Assembly: GCA_016936035.1 (NCBI GenBank)
Contig: JAFGPU010000200.1
Coordinates: 1-12,272, forward strand
Direction: 5' to 3'
DNA length: 12,272 nucleotides
Origin: Acidimicrobiales bacterium
GTDB taxonomy: Bacteria > Actinomycetota > Acidimicrobiia > Acidimicrobiales > VFJN01
Shown here one piece after another: positions 1-7,003 of this stretch; the stretch's first letter is position 1, and every line of letters begins with the position of its first letter. The notes under the pieces were generated by a model. That model was not told where the DNA came from. It did not search any database and saw only the letters and a program-made list of their open reading frames with translations. A program made the translations under genes and the position numbers.

Positions 1-22
1 ACGGCGGCGGAAGGCCCCGGCC

Positions 23-2131
23 TCAGCCGAGAGCGTCGCGGCAGATCGACCGATCGGGCTCGACCGCGGTGACCGCGCCCGGGAAGCGGTCGGCGACGCC
101 GCGGCGGTCGGGCGCCTCGCCCCACGCGACCGGCCCGTCGGCGAGCACGCCCGACGTGGTCAGGATCGTGCGCCCGTGGTGCACGCCGTGGCTCTGCTGG
201 CGGGGGTCGGCGTCGATGCGCAACGTCACCTCGCCGTCGAGGTCGACGCGCGGTCCGGCCCGCCAGCCGGTCTCGAAGTACGCGGGCTGCAGCACCTCGA
301 TGCGCACGTCGTCACCGGCGCGGCTCGCCGCCACGACGGTCGACTGCTCGCCGTCGCCGAAGGTCGCGAGCGGGTAGCGGCCACGGGGTGGCAGGTCGTC
401 GAGGTCGACCTCGAACTCGTACACCTCGACCTCCGGGCCACGCTCGACCGCCCACCACCGGTCGTCCACGCCGACGTAGAGGCCGTCGCAGTCACCCACC
501 ACGGCAAGGGCCCCGTCCGCGATGGTCGGCAGTCCCTCGCCCGCCGCCACCCGCATCGGCTCGGGCGCTCCGGGCAGGGCGACTCGCCACCGCACCCAGT
601 CGGCCCGCATGTCCTCGTACACCACCGGGCCGCGCTCGTAGCGGTACTCGAGCGCGAGGGCGAGGTTCACCAGCGCCCCGAAGCAGGTCAGCCCGGCGAG
701 CACCGACAGGGCCGCCGTCCGGCGCCACGGGCGACGGCGCGCCGACGTGGCACCTGCCGCGTGGTAGCCGACCAGCCCCGCCACCAGCGCGAAGGGCAGA
801 AGGTCGCCCAGGTAGCGGTTGGCGACGTACGCCCAGGCCAGAACGACCGCCCCGCCCAGGAACGATCCGACCAGCAGGGGCGCCAGGGCGCGACCGGGGT
901 CGCCGCGCCGCTCGCGCACGGTGGCCGCCGCCCACGCCAACCCGCCGAGGCCGAGCACCACGAGGGCCGGCGCCGCGATCGGCAGGCTCGAGGTCCAGTC
1001 GAGCTTGTCGAACACGGCGTCGCCGTGGAGCCGGGGCTTGTAACGGGGGAAGTCGAGGTACGGGAAGTCGGCGCGCACGTCGAGGGCCGTGACGCTGAAG
1101 TACTGCATCACCGTCGTGGGGATGAACTCGGTGCCCACGAACGTGGGGTTGGCGTCGAGGACCTCTTGGCGCTCGGGGAAGGCCTGCACGTACAGGTGCT
1201 TGTCCATGGGCAGGCCCACCGCCTGGCCGAACTTGGCGTAGTTCAGCAGGCACGAGAGCGCGAGCGGCAGCAGGCCGGCCAGGGCGAGCGCGCCCACCAG
1301 CCGCCCCGCCACCCGCGGCCGGTCGACGGACGGTGCGGCGCGCCACCGGTGCACCAGCAGCAGGGCCCCCGCCACCGCGAGCGCCGCCAGCGGCGCCAGC
1401 CCCACGGTCTGCCGGCTGAGGAGCGCGCACACGATCCACAGCGACGCCGCGACCAGGCGGCGGACCGAGGGGTCGCGCTGCCAGCGGACCACCGCGTCGA
1501 GCGCCCAGAGCGTGAGGGCGACGCCCCACAGCTCGGCCTCGTGGTAGACGATCGCCGAGGACGAGAGGAAGAACGGCGGGCTCGCCAGAGCGGCGACGGC
1601 CAGGCCGGTCGTGGCGACGACCTCGCGGCGGCCGACGGGGACCGCACCCCGCACGATGCCCCGCACGACGCAGCTGAGGCGGAACGCGCCGGCGGCGAGC
1701 AGCACCATCGCGATGACCATCGACGTGGACGTGAGGCGCCCGTCGAACCGGTCGGTGACGAGCATCACCGGCATGCGCAGGATGCTGGGCACCGGACCGA
1801 AGTACAGGTAGGTGCGCCCGTCGACGAGGAAGCCTTCGAACGCCAGCGAGCCCGGGGGCACGTCGAGGTGACCGTCGAGCAGCGCCCTGGCCTGGATGTC
1901 GAAGAAGTCGTCGAAGTAGTAGCGCTGGAACAGGTCGAAGGTGCCCCCGGTGAGCACCCAGGTGAAGGCGACGACGACCGGGAGCCCGCCGATCCACCAC
2001 GCGCGACGCAGGCGGCGCCGGTCGGCGGGCGTCAGCCCGTCGATGCCGGGCTGCCCGACCGCCTCGTCCCCCGGCGCACCGGAGGGGTGCTCGCTGTCGG
2101 GCGCGCTCGGTTGCGCGTCGGTGGCCACCAT
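23..2131 (-). CDS. Multi-pass membrane protein, putative GT-C-type glycosyltransferase
   Basis: A 702-residue integral membrane protein. The N-terminal ~40 residues are polar and cytoplasmic. TM1 is at about 46-62, followed by an acidic aromatic loop (FDDFFDIQARALLDGHLDVP, 73-92) and a YLYFGPVPSILR stretch (108-119). About ten hydrophobic segments follow up to residue ~495, with YHEAELWG (196-203), NYAKFG (297-302) and NRYLGDLLPF (438-447). An acidic loop after TM1 and a late RY-L-P motif are typical of GT-C polyprenyl-phosphate-sugar transferases such as the GT39/ArnT group. The assignment to that fold is inference, and substrate and acceptor are unknown. Residues ~500-702 form a soluble, probably extracytoplasmic, beta-rich tail. 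I chose the ATG at 2131 because everything upstream in frame is arginine-rich, low-complexity and unlike coding sequence. No ribosome site precedes it, and a TAGGTT -10-like box ends 10 nt upstream, so the mRNA may be leaderless. Confidence 0.82.
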   Translation of the reverse strand: MVATDAQPSAPDSEHPSGAPGDEAVGQPGIDGLTPADRRRLRRAWWIGGLPVVVAFTWVLTGGTFDLFQRYYFDDFFDIQARALLDGHLDVPPGSLAFEGFLVDGRTYLYFGPVPSILRMPVMLVTDRFDGRLTSTSMVIAMVLLAAGAFRLSCVVRGIVRGAVPVGRREVVATTGLAVAALASPPFFLSSSAIVYHEAELWGVALTLWALDAVVRWQRDPSVRRLVAASLWIVCALLSRQTVGLAPLAALAVAGALLLVHRWRAAPSVDRPRVAGRLVGALALAGLLPLALSCLLNYAKFGQAVGLPMDKHLYVQAFPERQEVLDANPTFVGTEFIPTTVMQYFSVTALDVRADFPYLDFPRYKPRLHGDAVFDKLDWTSSLPIAAPALVVLGLGGLAWAAATVRERRGDPGRALAPLLVGSFLGGAVVLAWAYVANRYLGDLLPFALVAGLVGYHAAGATSARRRPWRRTAALSVLAGLTCFGALVNLALALEYRYERGPVVYEDMRADWVRWRVALPGAPEPMRVAAGEGLPTIADGALAVVGDCDGLYVGVDDRWWAVERGPEVEVYEFEVDLDDLPPRGRYPLATFGDGEQSTVVAASRAGDDVRIEVLQPAYFETGWRAGPRVDLDGEVTLRIDADPRQQSHGVHHGRTILTTSGVLADGPVAWGEAPDRRGVADRFPGAVTAVEPDRSICRDALG

Positions 2132-2141
2132 CAGGGTGGCC

Positions 2142-2147
2142 AACCTA
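2142..2147 (-). promoter_or_regulatory. Candidate -10 box (TAGGTT) for the membrane glycosyltransferase-like gene
   Basis: Read on the minus strand the hexamer is TAGGTT, which fits the actinobacterial TANNNT -10 pattern. Only 10 nt separate it from the ATG at 2131, with no Shine-Dalgarno sequence between, as expected for a leaderless transcript. No convincing -35 box is visible at the usual spacing. Confidence 0.4.
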
Positions 2148-2260
2148 GAGCGTGTCCCGTCACGGCGTCGCACCCGGCCGGCCCGGCGGCCAGGCCGCGT
2201 CGCCGGCCGCGGCGCCGGCGGCCGAGCGGCGTGGTCCCTGCCCGGGTTCAGCGGGGGCGA
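2148..2260. other. GC-rich divergent intergenic spacer with nested palindromes
   Basis: This is the core of the region between the divergent genes. It contains CGGCCG (2204-2209) and CGGCCG (2219-2224) flanking a GGCGCC palindrome, plus further GGCCGGCC-type runs. Such palindromes arise easily in DNA this rich in GC, so I claim structure potential only. No coding sequence is supported here. Confidence 0.3.
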
Positions 2261-2266
2261 TAGGTT
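2261..2266 (+). promoter_or_regulatory. Candidate -10 box (TAGGTT) for the five-gene operon
   Basis: TAGGTT fits TANNNT and is the same hexamer seen on the opposite strand for the divergent gene. It would give a start near 2273 and a leader of about 25 nt. That leader would include a CGGGG ribosome-site-like run (2286-2290), 7 nt before the GTG at 2298. The -35 region is weak. Confidence 0.4.
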
Positions 2267-2297
2267 CGCCGGTGACGCATCCTCACGGGGTCGCACT

Positions 2298-3146
2298 GTG
2301 ATCAGAACGCGCGACAGAGGTGGCCGCATCGGGCACCGGTGGCGGTCGAGGTGGCTGTGGCTGGCCGTGCCCGTGGTGCTCCTGGTGGCCGGAGCGTTCG
2401 TGATGCTCGTGCTGCTGCGCGACGCCGCCGACCCCGTGTCGGTCGACGACGCGGTCACCCGCTACCGCGACGAGGCGGCGGGCGCGGCGGACGGCGACGA
2501 CCGAGCGGTCGTCGGCGACCCGCCGCCCCCCGGCGTCTACGTCTACGCCACCGACGGCAGCGAGGGCGTGGACGCCCTCGGGGGTTCCGAGCACGCGTAC
2601 CCGGCCGAGACCACCGTCACCGTCGGCGTGGGCGACGACGATTGCCTCACCATGCGGTGGGCTCCGCTCGTGCAACGGTGGGACGAGGAGGTGCTGTGCC
2701 CGGAGGCCGGCGGCGGGTGGTCGCGACGGGAGACGGTCGTCCACCACTCGTTCTTCAACCAGGACGAGACCCGCTCGAGCACCTGCGACGCCCCCGGCGT
2801 CGTGCCGTCACCGGACGACGACGGCGCGATCAGCTGGACCTGCTCGAGCGAGGGCAGCGGGCACAGCGGGGAGAGCCACCAGGACGGGCACGGCGAGGTG
2901 ATCGGCGTCGAACCGGTGATGGTCGGCGATGTCGAGCGGCGGACGCTGCACGTCCGCTACGAGAGCGAGATCAGCGGCGAGACGTCCGGCTCGGACACGG
3001 TCGACCGGTGGTACGCGCTCGACCGCTTCCCGTTGGTGGTGCGCGAGGTCAAGGACGAGTCCACGAGCTCGGAGACGGTCATCGGAACGGTCCGGTACCA
3101 CGAGTCCTACGAGCTCGTGCTCACGTCGTGGGAGCCCCGGCGATGA
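2298..3146 (+). CDS. Membrane-anchored extracytoplasmic protein of unknown function
   Basis: I do not recognise a named family for this 282-residue protein. It has a basic cytoplasmic N-terminus with many Arg (3-19), one strong hydrophobic segment (20-40), an acidic linker (41-75), and then a beta-rich domain opening with PPPPGVYVYATDGSEG (75-90) and LGGSEHAYP (94-102). Four cysteines (116, 134, 163, 182) all lie after the TM segment and could form two disulfides outside the membrane. The C-terminal DRWYALDRFPLVVREVKDE stretch (236-254) loosely recalls the beta-sheets of LolA/RseB-type lipid-binding domains, but that is only a guess. The GTG start at 2298 follows a CGGGG run and excludes an implausible Arg/Pro-rich extension. 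It is the first gene of the operon and overlaps the PlsY-like gene by ATGA, so a role in handling envelope lipids is possible. Confidence 0.8.
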   Translation: MIRTRDRGGRIGHRWRSRWLWLAVPVVLLVAGAFVMLVLLRDAADPVSVDDAVTRYRDEAAGAADGDDRAVVGDPPPPGVYVYATDGSEGVDALGGSEHAYPAETTVTVGVGDDDCLTMRWAPLVQRWDEEVLCPEAGGGWSRRETVVHHSFFNQDETRSSTCDAPGVVPSPDDDGAISWTCSSEGSGHSGESHQDGHGEVIGVEPVMVGDVERRTLHVRYESEISGETSGSDTVDRWYALDRFPLVVREVKDESTSSETVIGTVRYHESYELVLTSWEPRR

Positions 3147-3766
3147 CCGTCCGGCGGCTCCCGGCGCCGCTGGTCGTCGGGGCCGCATGGCTGGCGGGCT
3201 CGGTGCCGTTCTCCAACATCGCGGCCCGGGCGAGGGCGCAGGTCGACCTGCGGGAGGTCGGCGCGGGCACCGTGTCGGGGACGGCGCTCTACGAGGTCGC
3301 CGGGTTCGGTCCGCTGGCGGTGGCCGGGGTGTGCGACGTCGCCAAGGGCGTCGTCGGGCCGGTGCTGGCCGGCCGTGACCGGCCCGTGGTCGGGGCCGTC
3401 GCGGCCACCGCCGCGGTGGTCGGCCACAACTGGTCGCCCTGGCTCGACGGCGCCGGCGGGCGGGGCGTCTCGGTGGCCCTCGGCGCGTTCCTGCCGCTCG
3501 CGTGGCCGGGCACCGTCGTGCTGGGGCTCGGCCTGGCCGGGGGCCGCCTGTGCCGCCAGACGGGGCTCGGTGGGCTCGTGGCCGACATCGCGGTGGTGCC
3601 GGTGGTCGCCCGCACGCACGGCCGCCGCGGCACCGTGGCGGCCGTGGGCGTCGTCGCCGCCATGGTCGCCAAGCGCCTGGCCGGCAACCGACCGCCCGAA
3701 CCGCCCCGGCTTCGCACGCTGGCCCACCGGCTGCTCTTCGACCACGACCCCGGGGACCGGCGGTGA
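3143..3766 (+). CDS. PlsY-family glycerol-3-phosphate acyltransferase-like membrane protein (divergent)
   Basis: A 207-residue hydrophobic protein, close to the usual PlsY length. Canonical PlsY moves an acyl group from acyl phosphate to the sn-1 position of glycerol 3-phosphate at the inner membrane. Motif 1 is clear (GSVPFSNIAAR, 19-29, with the Ser and Arg). DVAKG (65-69) matches the conserved DxxKG. Motif 3 is present as GHNWSPW (94-100) followed by AGGRGVSVALG (104-114), equivalent to the family's GGKGVATALG. Motif 2, normally GSGNxGATN, is replaced by GAGTVSGTAL (40-49), so both asparagines are gone. This may be a paralogue with altered substrate use or lost activity, and I therefore give no gene symbol. 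The ATG overlaps the upstream stop (ATGA, 3143-3146) and the stop overlaps the downstream GTG, indicating translational coupling with the DegV gene. Confidence 0.85.
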   Translation: MTVRRLPAPLVVGAAWLAGSVPFSNIAARARAQVDLREVGAGTVSGTALYEVAGFGPLAVAGVCDVAKGVVGPVLAGRDRPVVGAVAATAAVVGHNWSPWLDGAGGRGVSVALGAFLPLAWPGTVVLGLGLAGGRLCRQTGLGGLVADIAVVPVVARTHGRRGTVAAVGVVAAMVAKRLAGNRPPEPPRLRTLAHRLLFDHDPGDRR

Positions 3767-4671
3767 GCGCCGGCGCCGCACCTGCCGTCACGGTGGTGAC
3801 CGACAGCGCGGCGGCCCTGCCGGCGGAGGTCGTCGAGCACCACGGCATCCGGGTGGTCCCGCTGTGGCTGTCCATCGGCGACGAGCGGCACCGTGACGGC
3901 GAGATCGATCTCGACGAGGTGGTACGACGCTTCGCCGAACCGATCTCGACCGCTGCGCCGTCACCGGGCGAGTTCGCCACCGCCATCGCGGCGGCCCGAC
4001 GTTCCGGTCCGGTCCTGGTCCTGACCGTGGCGTCCCGCATGTCGTCGTCGTACGACTCGGCCCGCCTCGGTGCCAAGCTGGTCGCCGACGAGTTCCTCGG
4101 CGACCGGGCGCCCGGCGCCACCGACGCACGCGACGGCGGACCCGAGGTCGCGGTCGTCGACACCGGCACCGCCGCCGGCGCCCAGGCGCAGGTGGTGCTC
4201 GCCGCCGCCCGGGCCGCCAGCGACGGCGCGGGCCTCGCGACGGTCGTCGCGGTGGCCGAGCAGGTGGCGGCGCGCGTGCGGTTGGTGGCCACCGTGAGTG
4301 ACCTCGAGCGGCTGGCCCGCTCCGGCCGGGTGCCCGAGGCGGCACGACGGATCGGTGACCGGCTCGGGGTCCGGCCCCTGTTCGAGTTCCGTGACGGGCG
4401 GGCCCGCCCGCTGCGGCCCGCCTTCAGCGCCGCTGCGGCGCGCGAGCGCATCGTGCAGCGGTGCGGCGCGGATTCGCCGGACGGCCACGGTTCGGGGGGC
4501 CGGCTCCACGCGACGGTGCTGCACGCGCTCGATCCGGACGCGGCCGCCGATCTGGTGGCGCGCCTCGAACCGTTGCACCCGGCGTCGTGCGTGGTGGGTC
4601 CGTTCAGCCCGGTGATGGTGGTGCACACCGGGCGGGGCCTCGCCGGGCTGGCGTGGTGGTGGCAGCGATGA
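3763..4671 (+). CDS. DegV family fatty-acid-binding protein (FakB-like)
   Basis: A 302-residue cytoplasmic protein with the DegV signature throughout. It has VTDSAAALP (12-20), STAAPSPGEF (62-71, the loop that holds the fatty-acid carboxylate in the family), SRMSSSYDSA (91-100), VVDTGTAAGAQ (131-141), VSDLERLARSGR (178-189), GVRPLFEFRDGR (202-213), and a C-terminal VVHTGRGLAGLAWW (286-299) with the family's conserved His-Thr-Gly. DegV proteins that work as FakB bind a fatty acid and present it to the FakA kinase, which makes acyl phosphate, the substrate of PlsY. No FakA gene is in this window. The GTG start overlaps the stop of the PlsY-like gene (GTGA), and the gene's own stop overlaps the hydrolase ATG. 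Placement beside a PlsY homologue supports the lipid role. The exact ligand is unknown. Confidence 0.92.
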   Translation: MSAGAAPAVTVVTDSAAALPAEVVEHHGIRVVPLWLSIGDERHRDGEIDLDEVVRRFAEPISTAAPSPGEFATAIAAARRSGPVLVLTVASRMSSSYDSARLGAKLVADEFLGDRAPGATDARDGGPEVAVVDTGTAAGAQAQVVLAAARAASDGAGLATVVAVAEQVAARVRLVATVSDLERLARSGRVPEAARRIGDRLGVRPLFEFRDGRARPLRPAFSAAAARERIVQRCGADSPDGHGSGGRLHATVLHALDPDAAADLVARLEPLHPASCVVGPFSPVMVVHTGRGLAGLAWWWQR

Positions 4672-5456
4672 GCGCGGCGGTGCTGACCACCGCCGACGGT
4701 GTGCGCCTGCGGGCGCGGTGGTGGCGCCCGCGCGGCGACGGCGCCGCCGGCGAGGCGGTGGTGGTGGTCCACGGGTTCTGCAGCCGGCAGGACGCGCCCG
4801 AGGTCGAGCTGATCGCCATCCGGCAGTCGGCGGCGGGACGCCGGGTGCTGACGTTCGACCTCCGGGGTCACGGCCACTCTGAGGGGCACACCACGATGGG
4901 TCACCTCGAACGCCTCGACGTCGGCGCCGCCGTCGCCGCTGCGTCCTGCGACCACGACGTCGTGGTGGTGGTGGGGGCGTCGATGGGCGGTGTGGCGACG
5001 ATCGGGCACCTGGCGGCCGGCGGCGCGCCGAGCGGCCCGGTGGCCGACGGCGCCGTGGTGGTGGGGACACCCGCGTGGTGGCAGGTGCCTCGCTCGCCGC
5101 GCGGCGTCCTGGCCATGGCCCTCACCCAGACGCGACCGGGCCGGCACGTCGCGGCCCGGCGCATGGGCACCAGGGTGGCGGTCCGGACGGTGCGCGGTGC
5201 GGCGCCCGTCGAGCAGATCAGGTCGGTCGCGCGGCCGGTGGCCGTCGTGCACGGCCTCGCCGACCGCTACGTGTCACCCGCCTCGGCCAGCGCCCTCTAC
5301 GCAGCGGCTGCGGAGCCGCGCCGGCTCGACCTCGTGCCCGGCATGGGGCACGCGTTCTGCCCCGCGGCGGTCGAGTCGATCGACGCAGGGGTGGACTGGG
5401 TGGTCGACCACCGTCGGATCAGCGGGGAGCGCAGATCGGGGAGCGACCGGGCGTGA
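4668..5456 (+). CDS. Alpha/beta hydrolase (serine hydrolase, possible lipase/esterase)
   Basis: A 262-residue protein of ordinary alpha/beta-hydrolase size, without a signal peptide. It has the oxyanion strand VVVVHGF (31-37), the DLRGHGHSEGH loop (64-74), the nucleophile elbow GASMGG (103-108, Ser105), a probable acid Asp199 in HGLADRYVSP, and His228 in GMGHAF, so the catalytic triad is complete. The arrangement resembles monoglyceride lipases and related esterases. The substrate cannot be read from the sequence. Its ATG (4668) overlaps the DegV stop and its stop overlaps the start of the MFS gene, so it belongs to the same translated unit. In this context a plausible job is releasing fatty acid from a lipid or ester for the DegV protein. 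That is inference. Confidence 0.9.
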   Translation: MSAAVLTTADGVRLRARWWRPRGDGAAGEAVVVVHGFCSRQDAPEVELIAIRQSAAGRRVLTFDLRGHGHSEGHTTMGHLERLDVGAAVAAASCDHDVVVVVGASMGGVATIGHLAAGGAPSGPVADGAVVVGTPAWWQVPRSPRGVLAMALTQTRPGRHVAARRMGTRVAVRTVRGAAPVEQIRSVARPVAVVHGLADRYVSPASASALYAAAAEPRRLDLVPGMGHAFCPAAVESIDAGVDWVVDHRRISGERRSGSDRA

Positions 5457-6760
5457 CCTCGCCCGAGGGGGCGGGGCACGACCCCCTCGCACCGCAGGAG
5501 GGCGGCACCGGCGAGGCCGCCGGTGGCTCCGGGGCCGGGGCGTCCCCCGGGCAGGGGCCGCTGCGTGACCTCCTCGTGGGCCAGGCCGTGTCCGCGCTGG
5601 GTGACTGGATGGGCACGGTCGCGCTGATGGCGCTGGTGCTCCAGCTGACCGACTCGGCGACGGCGGTGGGCGGAGTGCTCGTGCTCCGGCTCGCGCCGAC
5701 CGTCCTGGCGGGACCGGTGGCAGCGCGGCTGGTGACCCGGTGGAGTCGGCGCCGCATCATGCTGGCGATGGACGCCGTCCGCATCCCGGCCGTGGCCGTC
5801 CTGCCGTGGGTGACCGAGCTGTGGTGGGTCTACCTGTGGGCGTTCGTGGTCGAGCTGGCGGGCATGGTCTTCCTGCCGGCGCGCGACGCGTCGATCCCGG
5901 ATCTGGTCGCGGACGAGGACGGGCTGGCGGTCGCCAACGGGCTGGTGCTCGGCACGTCCTACGGGATGATCCCGGTCGGGGCGGGGCTGTACGCCCTCGT
6001 CGCCGCCGTGGCGGGCACGGACGGCGGGCTGGCGGCGGCCCGCGTCGTGTTCGCGGTGGACGCCGTGACGTTCGCGGTGTCGTTCGTGGCCATCGCTCGC
6101 CTCCCCGAGCTGGGCACGTCGCCCGGCACGGTGGCGGGCACGGGCGGGCGCTTCCTCGATGCGTGGCGGCTCCCGCTGGTCCGCCGCCTGGTGCCCGTGG
6201 CCGCCGTCGTCGCGTTGGGTCTCGGCGCCCTGTTCTCGCTTGGCATCGTGTGGGTGCGCGAGGTGCTCGGCGCCACCGACACCGAGTTCGGGCTGCTGGT
6301 CGCCTGCTTCGGGGTGGGGGCGGGCATCGGCTTGCTGGTGCTGCGCTGGCTGGGTCGACGCGACTTCCGGATGGTGCGTACCACCCTCGTCGCCCAGGGG
6401 GCGGTGGTCGCGACCATGAGCCTGGCGCCCGCCATCGGCTTCGCCCTGCTCGGGGCCGTGGCGTTCGGCGCCTTCACGGCGCTGGCGCTGGCGTCGGCGA
6501 TGGAGCTGCTGCAGAACGGCCTGGGAGATCGCGACCGGGTCATGGCGTTCACGGTGTTCCACGTGGTGATCCGTGGCAGCCTGGCCGTGGCGGCGCTCGG
6601 GGCCGGGGTGGCGGACGACCTGCTCGACGAGGTGACCTGGCCCCTGGTCGGCCATCTGGAGTCGACCCAGGTGGTGCTCATGTCGAGTGGCATCCTGGTG
6701 GTGCTCGTCGCGCTGGCCGCGGGGCGTGCGACCGCTGCAGTCGACGTCCGGGCGCGGTGA
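5453..6760 (+). CDS. Major facilitator superfamily transporter
   Basis: A 435-residue membrane protein with a ~36-residue Gly/Pro-rich cytoplasmic N-terminus and about 12 hydrophobic segments. The first helix region contains LLVGQAVSALGDWMGTVAL (40-58). The loop between TM2 and TM3 (ARLVTRWSRRRIMLAMD, 91-107) is the MFS motif-A equivalent. FLPARDASIPDLV (140-152) is typical of the MFS_3/EntS-like exporter branch. A central cytoplasmic loop (about 218-245) separates the two six-helix halves. The substrate is unknown. The branch is usually associated with export of drugs, siderophores or metabolites, so export of an operon product, such as a lipid or a hydrolysis product, is one possibility. 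The GTG start overlaps the hydrolase stop (GTGA, 5453-5456). It is the last gene of the operon. Confidence 0.9.
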   Translation: MTSPEGAGHDPLAPQEGGTGEAAGGSGAGASPGQGPLRDLLVGQAVSALGDWMGTVALMALVLQLTDSATAVGGVLVLRLAPTVLAGPVAARLVTRWSRRRIMLAMDAVRIPAVAVLPWVTELWWVYLWAFVVELAGMVFLPARDASIPDLVADEDGLAVANGLVLGTSYGMIPVGAGLYALVAAVAGTDGGLAAARVVFAVDAVTFAVSFVAIARLPELGTSPGTVAGTGGRFLDAWRLPLVRRLVPVAAVVALGLGALFSLGIVWVREVLGATDTEFGLLVACFGVGAGIGLLVLRWLGRRDFRMVRTTLVAQGAVVATMSLAPAIGFALLGAVAFGAFTALALASAMELLQNGLGDRDRVMAFTVFHVVIRGSLAVAALGAGVADDLLDEVTWPLVGHLESTQVVLMSSGILVVLVALAAGRATAAVDVRAR

Positions 6761-6761
6761 C

Positions 6762-6778
6762 GCCGCCACGGAGGCGGC
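6762..6778 (+). terminator. Weak hairpin after the five-gene operon
   Basis: GCCGCC (6762-6767) and GGCGGC (6773-6778) form a 6-bp stem with a 5-nt loop, starting 1 nt after the MFS stop codon. No T-run follows, so it would not be a classical intrinsic terminator. It may still slow or help terminate transcription. Confidence 0.3.
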
Positions 6779-7003
6779 CGACGTGACCGCATCGACATGA
6801 AAGCAACGCGATCGGCATGTCTACGGCATCGGCTCACCGGGCACGTTGAGGCGAGACTCGGCACACGAGACTGAACGCGCGCTCATCCACGAGGTGGTCG
6901 ACCCGGGGCGGTCGGCCGCCGAGCGGCACGGCGCCACCGCAGCAGACGCGGAGAAACGGCCCGGCCGCTCCGCACCCCGGGTGGTCGGAGTAGGGACGGC
7001 AAC
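6779..7003. other. Non-coding spacer upstream of the small acidic gene
   Basis: No supported gene is present. The spacer holds a GACATG (6794-6799) / CATGTC (6816-6821) inverted repeat with a 16-nt gap. It also has an ACCCGGGG (6901-6908) / CCCCGGGT (6975-6982) pair that could easily be chance. No clear promoter is visible, although the spacer must carry one if the downstream small gene has its own transcript. Confidence 0.3.

Noticed and set aside
1..22. AGGCC/GGCCT symmetry just after the stop of the first gene, considered as a terminator
   Set aside because: The perfect arms leave only a 2-nt loop, the stem is very short and there is no T-run. It is probably chance in GC-rich sequence.
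176..2263. A 695-codon open frame on the plus strand opposite the membrane glycosyltransferase-like gene
   Set aside because: The product is Arg/Gly/His/Gln-rich with no TM segments or domains. The minus-strand frame has proper membrane segments and motifs.
2132..2458. N-terminal extension of the membrane protein up to 2458
   Set aside because: The extra ~109 residues are Arg/Pro/Ser/Thr-rich and overlap the start of the divergent gene. The ATG at 2131 fits the -10-like box and the expected cytoplasmic N-terminus.
2808..5252. An 814-codon open frame on the minus strand across the PlsY, DegV and hydrolase genes
   Set aside because: The translation is low-complexity Arg/Pro/Ala with no recognisable motif, while the plus strand encodes three clear families. 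It is an antisense shadow of GC-rich coding DNA.
6794..6821. GACATG/CATGTC inverted repeat with a 16-nt gap upstream of the small gene, considered as an operator
   Set aside because: Six-base arms are expected by chance in a spacer of this size, and no promoter element nearby supports it.
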